A stretch of 64,000 bases of DNA from Phyllobacterium sp. OV277 (GTDB lineage: Bacteria > Pseudomonadota > Alphaproteobacteria > Rhizobiales > Rhizobiaceae). The notes beneath the pieces are model-generated. The model was not told the origin of the DNA, ran no database searches, and was given only the letters and a program-made list of their open reading frames with translations. The position numbers and the translations under genes are program-made. Of this stretch, positions 8,497 to 18,000 are shown in pieces; the first letter of the stretch is position 1, and every line of letters starts with the position of its first letter. The DNA is taken from the NCBI RefSeq assembly GCF_900104355.1, contig NZ_FNIY01000003.1, positions 248,001 through 312,000 of the forward strand, given 5' to 3'.

Positions 8497-8518
8497 AATG
8501 AAACCCGAAGGTTTCATT
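8497..8518 (-). promoter_or_regulatory. Leader hairpin upstream of the DUF3311-mctP operon
   Basis: Perfect 9-base arms AATGAAACC and GGTTTCATT close a stable tetraloop, TTCG on the transcribed strand, about 34 bases before the start codon. No T run follows, so it is not a terminator. It may stabilise the message or bind a regulator. The rest of 8464-8800 shows no gene and must hold the two divergent promoters. Confidence 0.45.
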
Positions 8519-8800
8519 AATAGGCCACCTTGTCGTTTGCGCAATATGTCTTTGGTACGGGCGGCGCACTGATTTGTATCCCAATGTAGATTATCAACAA
8601 CGTTCTTATCCGGTCTGTGGCAATTCGTGATCAACAAGACGTCGATATATAAAGAAATTAGTAACCAAGATTCTTCATGCTCCAAGCCAATCGGCAAATG
8701 ACGTCAGACACGCGTGTTCCGTGCCTGATGGTTTGTATTGGCCGTGGTGCCCCTTTGGGGCGCGCCGCAGGTTTGAGTAAGCGTTTGGAAAAAGAGTACG

Positions 8801-10273
8801 ATGGCGTTCGCGACCGATACATTCAGTCAGGGTGGCTCCTTTAACGGTTTTGTTTCTCGCGCAGGCAAGTCGCGTGGCACGCTTGTCAGCGCGCTTGCCA
8901 TTGGTGTCGGGATTGCCGCAACCGTGTGGATGTTTGCAACTGTCAGCACGACGCAGAAAATGGTTTCCACCCTCTCTTCGGGTCCCACTGTCATACGGCA
9001 TGATCTGCGGGCATTCGAGACCATCGCTCTTGTCAATCCACACGATCAGATCGCACGCCGACCAGGTAGCAGCGCTTTGGCAATGCTCAATCCCGATTTG
9101 AAGCACCGCATTCCCCGCAGTGCACAGGGCGCGGCGAAAAACGCGCATACGGCAGACCGCGTCGTCGTGACTTACGATGATGCTTTTGCCGAACCGGCTT
9201 CCGCGCTTGTCATGATGGAAACATCGCCACTATCGGAATCCGATGTGACAGCACTTCTCAATAAGCCAGCCGGTCCAGTGGACACCGACGTGCAGAACGC
9301 TATTCAGTCTGCCATAGCCAATCGTGCATTTGCGCTTGCTGCAAATGGCAGGGCGTCAACGCTTGATACAAAAACGGTCGGATCAATTCCACTGCCTGAA
9401 GACGCGCCCAAGAGAACGGCTCTGGAGATTGCCGCAGCGGATGCCGCTCTGGCATCCGTATCGAACGACCCGTTCAGCGCACAGCCGGATCTGGTCGACA
9501 AGCGGCGGGGTGAGCCTCAAATACCGCTGCTGGCAAGCTACGCGCCATCGGCAACCGAGAGCAATCCGTTGATCGGACCACTGGCACCGGATCTGGAAGT
9601 CGCGGTTCCTGTACCCGAGAATGCGCCCGCCCGGGATACGGCCAGCATTGCGCCGGATGATACGCAATCCGATGACGGACAGGACTCGATAGACGTTCCC
9701 CTGCCCGTGCAACGGCCAAAACTTGCGACGGAAAGCTTTCCGGCAGCACCAAATGCACCAGCAAAGCAACAGCCTAACGCTAAACTCGCTTCGATCCGGC
9801 CGGATGATGCGGTGATCGAAGCCATGCCGCGCACCAGACGTTTGTTCGGGTCAATATTTGGCGGCTCGCGCAATGGTGTTGCGGTCTATGATATTTCCGC
9901 ACGCACGGTTTACCTGCCCAATGGCGAACAGCTAGAAGCGCATTCGGGCATGGGGCATATGCTTGATAATCCCCGCTTCACACGCGAATCGAACCGTGGA
10001 CCGACACCGCCACACACCTATAATCTCACCATGCGTGAGGCGCTTTTCCATGGCGTCGCTGCGATCCGCCTGACCCCGGTTGATGGTCGCAATGCCTTTG
10101 GCCGCAATGGTCTGCTTGCTCACACATACATGCTCGGACCGCGCGGCGATTCGAACGGATGTGTGGTGTTCAAGGATTATCGCCGGTTCCTCAAGGCTTT
10201 CCAGCGGGGCGAGGTCTCGCGCCTCGTCGTTGTGGAGCGACTGCCATCTTCCTCGCGTATTGCCACACGCTGA
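8801..10273 (+). CDS. DUF2778 (Tlde1-like L,D-transpeptidase fold) membrane-anchored protein
   Basis: The 490-residue protein has an N-terminal membrane anchor (residues about 29-48). A long Ala/Pro/Asp-rich linker spanning ~290 residues follows, then a C-terminal DUF2778 domain. The domain begins around residue 350 (GVAVYDISARTVYLPNGE). It has the HSGMGHMLDNP segment and ends with a SNGCVVFKDY motif whose Cys matches the catalytic Cys of Tlde1-type L,D-transpeptidase-like enzymes. Rhizobiales carry several such proteins without a type VI system, so a housekeeping peptidoglycan role is more likely than an effector. There is no secretion cluster nearby. Confidence 0.82.
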   Translation: MAFATDTFSQGGSFNGFVSRAGKSRGTLVSALAIGVGIAATVWMFATVSTTQKMVSTLSSGPTVIRHDLRAFETIALVNPHDQIARRPGSSALAMLNPDLKHRIPRSAQGAAKNAHTADRVVVTYDDAFAEPASALVMMETSPLSESDVTALLNKPAGPVDTDVQNAIQSAIANRAFALAANGRASTLDTKTVGSIPLPEDAPKRTALEIAAADAALASVSNDPFSAQPDLVDKRRGEPQIPLLASYAPSATESNPLIGPLAPDLEVAVPVPENAPARDTASIAPDDTQSDDGQDSIDVPLPVQRPKLATESFPAAPNAPAKQQPNAKLASIRPDDAVIEAMPRTRRLFGSIFGGSRNGVAVYDISARTVYLPNGEQLEAHSGMGHMLDNPRFTRESNRGPTPPHTYNLTMREALFHGVAAIRLTPVDGRNAFGRNGLLAHTYMLGPRGDSNGCVVFKDYRRFLKAFQRGEVSRLVVVERLPSSSRIATR

Positions 10274-10556
10274 TTTGCCGGTAATTGACCGAAGTAATGC
10301 CTCCAGCGGCTAAATCAGCTGGAGGACTTCACGTGATGTCCAATAGATTTTCGCAATCAAATTCCGGTCCAGAAACAACAACAATCTGGCCGTCGCCACT
10401 ATTGCCTCTGCATCTCCGTTGGTGTTTTCGAAACAAAGAAATTTGAGATTCATAGAAATCTACGGGTATTCTACCTGCAAATTTTATTGCACAGTGCGAC
10501 GAGAATAAGCTCTTTCGTCTAATCTTCGGAGCAATACGCCTTACACAGGAGGAACC

Positions 10557-11348
10557 ATGGGCCCGAGTGATTTTGGATTTTCCGCTGCTGCCCGCGCCGG
10601 GATGATGCAGGAAGCCTATCGGCAACAGGATGAGTACAATCGCCAGCGGGAGGAGGTCCAGAATTATGCCTCTTCGATCAATAGTAAGCGGACGGACTGG
10701 AATCTTGTTGATGCCAAGGAGCTTGGTGTTTCAGTCAGCACGCCTGTTGCCAAATTAGGCGTCACGCTTGGTCACATTTCCATTCCAATGGTCAATAGAA
10801 AAACCGGTGAGCAGATTGTCTTCACCGGCGGCGGTCTCGGCGGAACACTCGGCATTACCTTCGGCTTGAGTGTGCTTACCGTGAAGGTCAAGGATTTCAA
10901 AGTCAAAGGCTCCAACGAACTGGCAAAGCTGCCTTCAACCGGCGAGGCGATCGGACCCGTCCCCGGAACACCGGTCATTGATGGAGAGATTGGCGTGCCA
11001 ATCTTCAAGGGCCCCTATTGGAAGGATTCCGATGGGTCGGACCAATTTTCTGGCGCAGTCGGCATTACAACCGGCACACTCATGACCCCAAGCCGCGAGT
11101 CGATTGGCATTTTCAATCTCGTCTCCAATCTGTTCAAGGACCCGAAATCACTCATACCGAAGACGCATAATCTGGTGGCGCTGACCTTCTACAACTGGAA
11201 AGCTGTGCCATTCCTGCTCAACCCGCCCATGTCGGCTATGGCAAACTACTATATCGAAGCGATTGCCCTGTGTACCAAGGAAGGCCATGGAGGCAATCTT
11301 GCGGGCATTCAGGGCAAACAGGCTTTTTTCAAAGTTTCGCGGGGATGA
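10557..11348 (+). CDS. Unrecognised 263-residue protein
   Basis: The gene has a textbook ribosome-binding site (ACAGGAGGAACC before ATG). The product has a charged, helical N-terminus (YRQQDEYNRQREEVQ) and then a beta-rich, Gly-rich middle (FTGGGLGGTLGITFGLSVLTVKV). The final part contains KTHNLVALTFYNWKAVPFL. No signal peptide is visible and no family is recognised. It is convergent with the Sel1-repeat gene, with 28 bases between the stops. A polymorphic-toxin-like or structural role is possible but unsupported. Confidence 0.7.
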   Translation: MGPSDFGFSAAARAGMMQEAYRQQDEYNRQREEVQNYASSINSKRTDWNLVDAKELGVSVSTPVAKLGVTLGHISIPMVNRKTGEQIVFTGGGLGGTLGITFGLSVLTVKVKDFKVKGSNELAKLPSTGEAIGPVPGTPVIDGEIGVPIFKGPYWKDSDGSDQFSGAVGITTGTLMTPSRESIGIFNLVSNLFKDPKSLIPKTHNLVALTFYNWKAVPFLLNPPMSAMANYYIEAIALCTKEGHGGNLAGIQGKQAFFKVSRG

Positions 11349-11376
11349 GCTTCAAAACGCTGTCGGGGCCATGCCC

Positions 11377-13833
11377 CTAACCACCGGCACCCATTTCTGA
11401 CAGCTTCAGCCGGGCCTTGGCATGGCCCTGCCTTGCCGCTTTCAGATACCATTTGATGGCTTCTGTCCTGTCCGGCCGCAAGCCGGTTCCCTGCTCATAC
11501 GCAAGTCCCAAGCTGTACTGAGCTTTGGCATTGCCAAGCTCGCCAGCTTTGCGCAACCATCTGGCTGCTTCACCTGCGTTTCTGGTTACACCCTGTCCTG
11601 CGACCAACATGACGGCGAGGTTGTATTGCGCCTCGGCAGAACCACGGGCCGCCGCCTTGCCAAACCATTTGGCCGCCTCGGCTTTATCCTCTGTGAGGCC
11701 CAGCCCCCGCGCATATATAAGACCAAGCCTATACTGCGCATCGGTGTTGTCCTGTTCGGCTGCTTTGCGAAACCATTTGGCTGCTTCAGCCCGGTCCTGC
11801 ACGATGCCATCACCGGCTGAATCAGGCACACCGGAACTCGTTGGCACCGTGGTGAAACTATGCGCGACCTTGCTTAACCATGCAGCCGGCTGTGTTTGAT
11901 CAGGCGCGTCGCCTTTACCCTCAAAATAGAGCAGGCCAAGCCTGTATTGAGCGTCGGCATAGCCTTGTTCAGCAGCCTTGCGATACCAGCTCGCGGCAAG
12001 GGATTTGTGCTGCTCCAAACCTGTGCCATATTCATACCTGCCGCCAAGCACGTATTGCGCGTCGGCATTTCCCTGTTCCGCAGCTTTGCGATACCACCCC
12101 AAGGCTTCAGCCTGATTTTTTATCAGGCCCTCACCGTGCTCATACATATAGCCGAGACTATATTGCGCATCGGCATAGTCCTGATCGGCAGATTTACGAT
12201 ACCATTTGGCAGCTTCAAACAGGTTCTTTGAAATACCCTCGCCCTGATAATATTTGGTGCCCAGATTGTTCTGCGCGACGGCACTGCCTTTATCGGCAGC
12301 TTTTCGATACCAATCGACCGCCATGCGCAGGTCTTTCGCAACGCCCCCACCCTTTTCGTACAGCGTACCAAGATTGTTTTGCGCTTTGGCATTCCCCTGA
12401 GCCGCCGCCTTCTCATACCATTTCAGTGCAGCCATGTAGTCTGGTTTACCGCCCACTTCATTTGCATAGAGAACTCCGAGGTTGAACTGGGCCTCATCAA
12501 GTCCGCCTTCCGCCGCTTTGGCGTACCAGCCTCGTGCTTTGGCGATATTGCGGGGCACGCCGTCGCCGTTTTCATATTTCAACCCAAGCCTCGTTTGAGC
12601 CCAAAGCTTTCCTTGCGCTGCGGCCTTGCGATACAAGCTGACGGCTTGAGGATAGTCCTGGACGACGCCCTCTCCCAGATCATAGAGATAGGCAAGGTTG
12701 TATTGCGCATCCGCGTTGTTTTGCTCGGCCGCCTTGCGATACCAATTTGCAGCCTCTGCCTTGTCCCCGGCAACACCGGCTCCAAAATAGTACGCGTCAC
12801 CAAGGTTGTTCTGTGCATCGGCATGGCCTTGATCGGCGGCTTTGCGATACCATTTGGCTGCCTCAACCTTGTCTTCTGCAAAACCATTACCCATGAAATA
12901 CATGTTGCCAAGGTTGTTTTGCGCGTAACTGTTTCCGTGATCGGCAGCTTTGCGATACCACTCGGCAGCCCGCCCCAAATCTTTGGCCACGCCGTTCCCG
13001 TTAAAGTACATGGCACCCAGATTGTTCTCTGCTTTCGCATATCCCTGATCCGCAGCCTTGCGGTACCAGCGCACCGCCTCCAGATCGTCTTTCTTAACGC
13101 CTTTGCCTTCATCATACATGGTGCCAAGATTGTGTTGTCCCCCGGCCCAGCCCTGCTCCGCGGCCTTGCGGTACCAGCGAATTGCCTCGATTGGGTTCCT
13201 CGCAACGCCCTCACCAAATTCGTACTTCAGACCCAAATTGGTCTGGGCATTCGGATGTCCCTGTTTCACCGCTTTGCGATACCATTTTACCGCTTCGCTG
13301 TGGTCTTGCCGAACGCCTCTACCGTTGTCGTACATAACACCAAGACTATTCTGCCCTCCCGCCAGTCCCTGCTCAGCGGATTTGCGATACCAGCGGAACG
13401 CTTCAGAACTGTCTTGTACAACGCCTATGCCGCCATCATACATATCGCCAAGATAGAGCTGTGCCTTGGCATATCCCTGTTCAGCGGACTTGCGATACCA
13501 CCGGGCGGCTTCGGCCTTGTCTTCAACAACACCGGCGCCATTTTCATACAGCGCACCCAATTCCAGCTGCGCTTTGGCATGACCTCCCTCGGCAGCCTTG
13601 CGATACCATCTGGCAGCTTCATAATCGTTCTCCGGAACCTTTGTGCCGGTCTGATAAATATCGCCAAGTTTGTACTGCGCGTTGACATCGCCCTTCTCGG
13701 CCATCCCACGCAAAAGGTCGACTTCCGCCGGATATTCGCCATTTCTGAAAGGGCCCATCGTCTCGGTGGCAAAAGCCTGTCCGTTCAGGCACAACAAGAA
13801 TCCAGACACCAGTAATAGCTTGCCAAGCCGCAT
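11377..13833 (-). CDS. Secreted Sel1-repeat (SLR/TPR-like) protein with about 20 repeats
   Basis: The 818-residue protein starts with a signal peptide (KLLLVSGFLLCLNGQAFA). It continues as 20 tandem 36-residue Sel1 repeats of the form AQ-NLG-MY--G-GV--D--EA-KWYRKAAEQG, plus a partial last unit. Repeat 17 carries an insertion of about 30 residues (VAHSFTTVPTSSGVPDSAGDG) that looks like the remnant of a partly deleted neighbouring repeat. Sel1 proteins act as periplasmic scaffolds for protein complexes, often in exopolysaccharide regulation or host contact. A GAGGGGA ribosome-binding site precedes the ATG at 13831-13833. Confidence 0.93.
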   Translation of the reverse strand: MRLGKLLLVSGFLLCLNGQAFATETMGPFRNGEYPAEVDLLRGMAEKGDVNAQYKLGDIYQTGTKVPENDYEAARWYRKAAEGGHAKAQLELGALYENGAGVVEDKAEAARWYRKSAEQGYAKAQLYLGDMYDGGIGVVQDSSEAFRWYRKSAEQGLAGGQNSLGVMYDNGRGVRQDHSEAVKWYRKAVKQGHPNAQTNLGLKYEFGEGVARNPIEAIRWYRKAAEQGWAGGQHNLGTMYDEGKGVKKDDLEAVRWYRKAADQGYAKAENNLGAMYFNGNGVAKDLGRAAEWYRKAADHGNSYAQNNLGNMYFMGNGFAEDKVEAAKWYRKAADQGHADAQNNLGDAYYFGAGVAGDKAEAANWYRKAAEQNNADAQYNLAYLYDLGEGVVQDYPQAVSLYRKAAAQGKLWAQTRLGLKYENGDGVPRNIAKARGWYAKAAEGGLDEAQFNLGVLYANEVGGKPDYMAALKWYEKAAAQGNAKAQNNLGTLYEKGGGVAKDLRMAVDWYRKAADKGSAVAQNNLGTKYYQGEGISKNLFEAAKWYRKSADQDYADAQYSLGYMYEHGEGLIKNQAEALGWYRKAAEQGNADAQYVLGGRYEYGTGLEQHKSLAASWYRKAAEQGYADAQYRLGLLYFEGKGDAPDQTQPAAWLSKVAHSFTTVPTSSGVPDSAGDGIVQDRAEAAKWFRKAAEQDNTDAQYRLGLIYARGLGLTEDKAEAAKWFGKAAARGSAEAQYNLAVMLVAGQGVTRNAGEAARWLRKAGELGNAKAQYSLGLAYEQGTGLRPDRTEAIKWYLKAARQGHAKARLKLSEMGAGG

Positions 13834-14027
13834 GAAATCCCCTCAAAATCTGCTTTCGCAGCAACCCCCTTCTTATAATGCATGTAGAGCTACACTTCGG
13901 AAAGATAGTAACCAGCATATTTTCCAGGTAATTCTGCGCCATATCAACCATGGCAAAGGCGATTGAAAGCCGCTCCGTGGAATGCTATGGGAGTGCCAAG
14001 CTCATTTTAAGGAAAGGAGGGCTGCGC

Positions 14028-14099
14028 ATGAATACGTTCTTCCGGCATCATCGCCAGCGTGGCCCCGTCAACGCCCTGCAGATACGTTTGCAGGGCTGA
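14028..14099 (+). CDS. Possible 23-codon leader peptide before the ABC-F gene
   Basis: A very good ribosome-binding site, GGAAAGGAGG, lies 7 bases before an ATG that opens a 23-residue frame. The peptide is basic (FFRHHRQRGPVNALQIRLQG) and its last codons form half of a hairpin, GCCCTGCA paired with TGCAGGGC. Short upstream frames regulate some antibiotic-responsive ABC-F genes by attenuation, and the next gene is an ABC-F ATPase 205 bases downstream. The rest of 13834-14304 shows nothing else. The assignment is inference from position and the ribosome-binding site. Confidence 0.35.
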   Translation: MNTFFRHHRQRGPVNALQIRLQG

Positions 14100-14304
14100 C
14101 CGGAAACAGCTTTTCCATACCCATTCCAGGTCTGCCCTTCGTGGTCACGCAGCGCCAAACTCGTCATTCGAGCGGCCTTGCGTAACGTCACAACCCACCG
14201 AGCCAAATGGTCATTGCCCGCATGGACGCTGACCACCGGTGCAAAACCGACGGTACAAACAGAATACCGTCAATGCACATGGCCCGGCAGACCAGAGAAT
14301 TAAA

Positions 14305-15828
14305 ATGGCACTCATCAATGTAAGAAACCTGGGCGTTACCCTCGGAGCCCCGCTTTTTGTCAACCTCAACCTCGTCGTCGGGGCGGGGGATCGTATCGGC
14401 ATCGTCGCCGCCAATGGCCGGGGTAAATCCACCCTGCTGCGCTGCCTTGCTGGAACGCTTGATTCCACCACCGGCGATACCACCCGCACGCGCGGCCTGC
14501 GCATCGGCACTGTCGAACAGGCAGTGCCTGATAATCTCCTCAACACCTCATTCTACGAAATGGTGTTGCAGGCCTTGCCCGCCGAGCAGAAAGAGACGGA
14601 AAGCTGGCGCGTCGATGTCGTGCTTGCCTCACTTGACGTGCCCGATGAGTTGCGCGAGCGCACCCTTGCCCAGCTAAGCGGCGGCTGGCAAAGACTTGCC
14701 CTGCTTGCGCGTGTATGGGTGACAGACCCGGATGTTCTGCTGCTGGATGAGCCCACCAACCATCTCGATCTTGCCAAGATCGCGCAGATGGAAGACTGGC
14801 TCAATAATTTGCCGCGCGATGTTCCTGTTGTCATCTGCAGCCATGATCGGGCCTTTCTTGATGCCACGACCAACCGGACACTGTTCCTGCGGCCGGAGAA
14901 CTCGCAAGCCTTTGCCCTGCCCTATACACGGGCTCGGGCAGCGCTGGATGAAATCGATGCGGCGGAAGCACGCCGTTACGAGCGGGACATGAAGGTGGCG
15001 CAGCAGTTGCGCCAGCAAGCCGCCAAGCTCAACAATATCGGCATTAATTCCGGCAGCGATCTTTTGACCGTCAAGACCAAGCAGTTGAAACAGCGGGCGG
15101 AAAGGCTTGAGGATGCTGCGCGTCCTGCCCATCAGGAACGCTCTGCCGGGGCAATCAGGCTCACCAACAGCGGCACCCATGCCAAGGTGCTGGTGACGCT
15201 CGACGATGCATCGGTGGAAACGCCAGATGGTACCTTCCTGTTCAAGACAGGCAGGAAATGGATATGCCAGGGCGACAGGATCGTTCTTCTCGGGGCCAAT
15301 GGTGCGGGCAAAACACGTCTTGTCGGCATGATCAGGCGTGCCATTACGGAGCCGCTGACCTCGCCTGAGGCAGTCAAGGCAACGCCTTCTCTGGTGCTCG
15401 GCTATGGTGATCAGGCACTTGCCGACCTGCCGGATCGCGACACGCCGTTTGATACGATCAACAGGCGCTTCGATATTGGCGACCAGCGCACCCGCACCCT
15501 TCTGGCTGGAGCGGGACTTGGCATTGATATCCAGAGCAAGCCGAACAGTGTGCTGTCAGGCGGGCAAAAGGCGCGGCTTGGCATGCTGGTACTACGGCTT
15601 GCCAATCCGAACTTCTACCTGCTGGATGAACCGACCAACCATCTGGATATTGACGGTCAGGAGGCGCTGGAATCGGAGTTGATGGCGCATGAGGCAAGCT
15701 GCCTGCTGGTCTCGCACGACCGCAGTTTCGTCAGGGCAGTCGGCAACCGCTTCTGGCTGATCGAAAAGCGTCGCCTGATCGAAGTGGAAAGTCCGGAGGC
15801 GTTTTTTGCCGCCGAGCGACAGAACTGA
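14305..15828 (+). CDS. ABC-F family ATPase (ribosome-associated)
   Basis: The 507-residue protein has two fused ABC ATPase domains and no membrane segment, the hallmark of ABC-F translation factors and antibiotic-resistance factors. Domain 1 has Walker A AANGRGKST and signature LSGGWQRLALLARV with LLLDEPTNHLD. Domain 2 has Walker A GANGAGKTR and LSGGQKARLG with LLDEPTNHLD. The linker (RYERDMKVAQQLRQQAAKL) is charged and helical, as in the P-site tRNA-interaction motif. The frame extends 22 codons upstream, but homology-like sequence starts at the ATG used. Only weak ribosome-binding sequence is present. The exact subgroup is not assigned. Confidence 0.9.
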   Translation: MALINVRNLGVTLGAPLFVNLNLVVGAGDRIGIVAANGRGKSTLLRCLAGTLDSTTGDTTRTRGLRIGTVEQAVPDNLLNTSFYEMVLQALPAEQKETESWRVDVVLASLDVPDELRERTLAQLSGGWQRLALLARVWVTDPDVLLLDEPTNHLDLAKIAQMEDWLNNLPRDVPVVICSHDRAFLDATTNRTLFLRPENSQAFALPYTRARAALDEIDAAEARRYERDMKVAQQLRQQAAKLNNIGINSGSDLLTVKTKQLKQRAERLEDAARPAHQERSAGAIRLTNSGTHAKVLVTLDDASVETPDGTFLFKTGRKWICQGDRIVLLGANGAGKTRLVGMIRRAITEPLTSPEAVKATPSLVLGYGDQALADLPDRDTPFDTINRRFDIGDQRTRTLLAGAGLGIDIQSKPNSVLSGGQKARLGMLVLRLANPNFYLLDEPTNHLDIDGQEALESELMAHEASCLLVSHDRSFVRAVGNRFWLIEKRRLIEVESPEAFFAAERQN

Positions 15829-15870
15829 AGCAATTGCCGGGCCGTCTCGATGCGGCGACCCGGCACCTGT

Positions 15871-17826
15871 TCAATGGGCGTGCGCGGCCTGAGCTGTGAC
15901 GATAGCGTCCGCCTCCTTGCCGTAAAGCTCCTCAAAATGATCGAAAGCTTTGGAAAAACTGCCAATACCCTGTGTTGCAGAGCGCAAGGCGCGCGCCAGT
16001 TCATCCAATGCACTGCCGGGAATAATGGCCCGGAAGACATCCCAACCCTTGGTGTTGTCGTCCCGGTCAAAACCCAGTACCTGCCCCTTGAAGGCGGAAA
16101 TAATGGGTACGAGATTGCCCGAATAAACAGATGGGATATGAATTTCGATGCGGAACACCGGCTGCATAAGCACAGCCGCCGCTTCTGAAAGCGCCTGCTT
16201 TACCCCCATTTTTGCCGCAGCGCGGAAAGCAAATTCCGAACTGTCGACCGAATGGTGCTGGCCATCAGTCAGCATGACGCCGACATCGATGACCGGCAGC
16301 CCCAATGGCCCTCGCTCCATTGCCTCGCGCGAACCCGCCTCAACAGCGGGTATGTAATTGCGCGGGACAGCACCGCCCTTGACCGTTTCGGCAAAGGAAA
16401 AACCTTCGCCGCGCCCATTGGGATGCACGCTGAGTTTCACATCGGCGAACTGGCCTGCGCCGCCTGTCTGCTTGCGGTGCCGGTAATGAACCTCCGCCGG
16501 TTTGGAGATGGTTTCCCGGTAGACCGGGCTCGGCATCCGGTCTGTGACATTGACGTGGAAGACGTCCGACAGCATTTTGCACAGATCACGCAGATGCACC
16601 GGGCCCTGCACACTGACAAGCTGGGCACCCGTGCCCTCCTCCTGCATGACCTTCAATCCGTGATCCGTCTCCGCCAGTTTTGCCAGTGTTTCCGACAATT
16701 TTGTTTCGTCCCGTTCGCTTTCGGGGACAAGGATGCGCTCCAGCATGGGTGTCGGCGGTGTGGTCCATTCAGGTGCCGTGATCACGGCATCGAGGCTAAG
16801 CAAAGACGGCACCGGCAGATGATCTGATTTCACGGTGGCGAAGACATCGCCGGGTACAGGTATTCCCGATGGGGTGGGCTTTCCGGTTCCCGGGTCCTGC
16901 ACCGGCCCGAGCCGTCCTCCGCCGAGCAGGCCACCCTGTTTCAGTCCGTCCTTCAGCGCGCGCACCAGCACAGTCTTGCCGATATTCTGGCGGTGATAGG
17001 CGTGAAAGCTGACAGCCGCCAAGGCATTTTCAGGCGTGCTGTTTGCGGCGGCAAGACGCTTGCGCAGCATATCAACAGGCGGTGCTTCATGGCGTAGCGC
17101 CTTCATCAGGCGCATGATGCCATTGCTGTGGCTGGCTGAACCAAGCAGCACGGGAATAATCCTGTTTTCGCGCAATACACGCGATGAAATGGCAAAAACC
17201 GCATCGCTCGGCGGTTCGCGGTCCTCGATCAGCTCTTCCAGCAGCCAATCGTCAAATTCGGATAAATGTTCCAGAAGTTCGGCGCGCGCCTCGTGTTCCC
17301 GCTCAAGCTCGCTTTCCGGTATCTCGATCAGGGCGGATGTCTGCCCCTCTCGATAACGCCAGGCGCGTTCGGAAATCAGGTCGCATGTGCCGACAACCTT
17401 GTCTCCCTCGCGGAGGGGTATCTGCCGGAGCACGAGAGAATGGCTGCAATAGCCTTGCAATGCTGAAATGACATCGCGCACCCGGCCTCTTGGCTCGTCA
17501 ATGCGGTTGACGAAAACGATGCAAGGCGTCCCCGACGCTTCGATGGCCCTCAAATAAGGCGCGGCAAGCACCGCATCCTCAGGCGCGGGTGAAACACAAA
17601 GGATACAGGCATCACTGGCCAAGAGTGCATCCTGCGCGTGCGCAAGGGCTTCATTGGCACCCGGCGCATCCAGTGCGCACCATGTTTCATTGCCGAAAGT
17701 GAATTCTGTCAGATTTAACCCGTAAGGCGAGACCGACTTCCTTGGCGCGCCCTCCAGCGCGCCGAGTTTTTCCACGAGCGTGGATTTTCCGGTCTGCGAG
17801 GGTCCAAGTACCGTAAAGCAGCGCAT
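15871..17826 (-). CDS. EF-G-like GTPase with degenerate G domain
   Basis: The 651-residue protein follows the domain order of translation elongation factor G but is about 50 residues shorter. The P-loop GPSQTGKST is intact. Switch I, with its usual RGITI motif, is missing. The G3 motif reads DAPGANE, so the catalytic His after DxPG is Ala, and the G4 motif is NRID. Domain IV (EVHYRHRKQTGGAGQFADVKL) and domain V are well preserved. This group of EF-G paralogues is found in alphaproteobacteria and its role is unclear; it may bind GTP without efficient hydrolysis. A strong GGGGAGGA ribosome-binding site precedes the ATG. Confidence 0.88.
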   Translation of the reverse strand: MRCFTVLGPSQTGKSTLVEKLGALEGAPRKSVSPYGLNLTEFTFGNETWCALDAPGANEALAHAQDALLASDACILCVSPAPEDAVLAAPYLRAIEASGTPCIVFVNRIDEPRGRVRDVISALQGYCSHSLVLRQIPLREGDKVVGTCDLISERAWRYREGQTSALIEIPESELEREHEARAELLEHLSEFDDWLLEELIEDREPPSDAVFAISSRVLRENRIIPVLLGSASHSNGIMRLMKALRHEAPPVDMLRKRLAAANSTPENALAAVSFHAYHRQNIGKTVLVRALKDGLKQGGLLGGGRLGPVQDPGTGKPTPSGIPVPGDVFATVKSDHLPVPSLLSLDAVITAPEWTTPPTPMLERILVPESERDETKLSETLAKLAETDHGLKVMQEEGTGAQLVSVQGPVHLRDLCKMLSDVFHVNVTDRMPSPVYRETISKPAEVHYRHRKQTGGAGQFADVKLSVHPNGRGEGFSFAETVKGGAVPRNYIPAVEAGSREAMERGPLGLPVIDVGVMLTDGQHHSVDSSEFAFRAAAKMGVKQALSEAAAVLMQPVFRIEIHIPSVYSGNLVPIISAFKGQVLGFDRDDNTKGWDVFRAIIPGSALDELARALRSATQGIGSFSKAFDHFEELYGKEADAIVTAQAAHAH

Positions 17827-17920
17827 TCGCGTCCTCCCCTGCTACGATCAAAGTCCGATGACAGGATGCCTCAACATGGCCAAAAGCGCTAGTGGAACGA
17901 TTCGATGGCGCCTTTGTCGG

Positions 17921-17959
17921 CAAAAAAGAAACAGGCCGGATTTGCATCCGGCCTGTTTC
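17921..17959 (-). terminator. Intrinsic terminator, probably of the cold-shock gene
   Basis: Perfect 14-base arms at 17928-17941 and 17946-17959 (core ACAGGCCGGAT) enclose a 4-base loop. On the minus strand they are followed by TTCTTTTTTG. The terminator lies 120 bases past the csp stop codon, beyond a set of tandem palindromes. Confidence 0.85.
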
Positions 17960-18000
17960 ATTCTGGTCTGTCATCGTGGACCGCCACCGGGACGATCCTG

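Noticed and set aside
12379-13815. 478-codon plus-strand frame across the Sel1 gene
   Set aside because: Repetitive codons of the real minus-strand gene produce a long open shadow; its own sequence is just the repeat read backwards.
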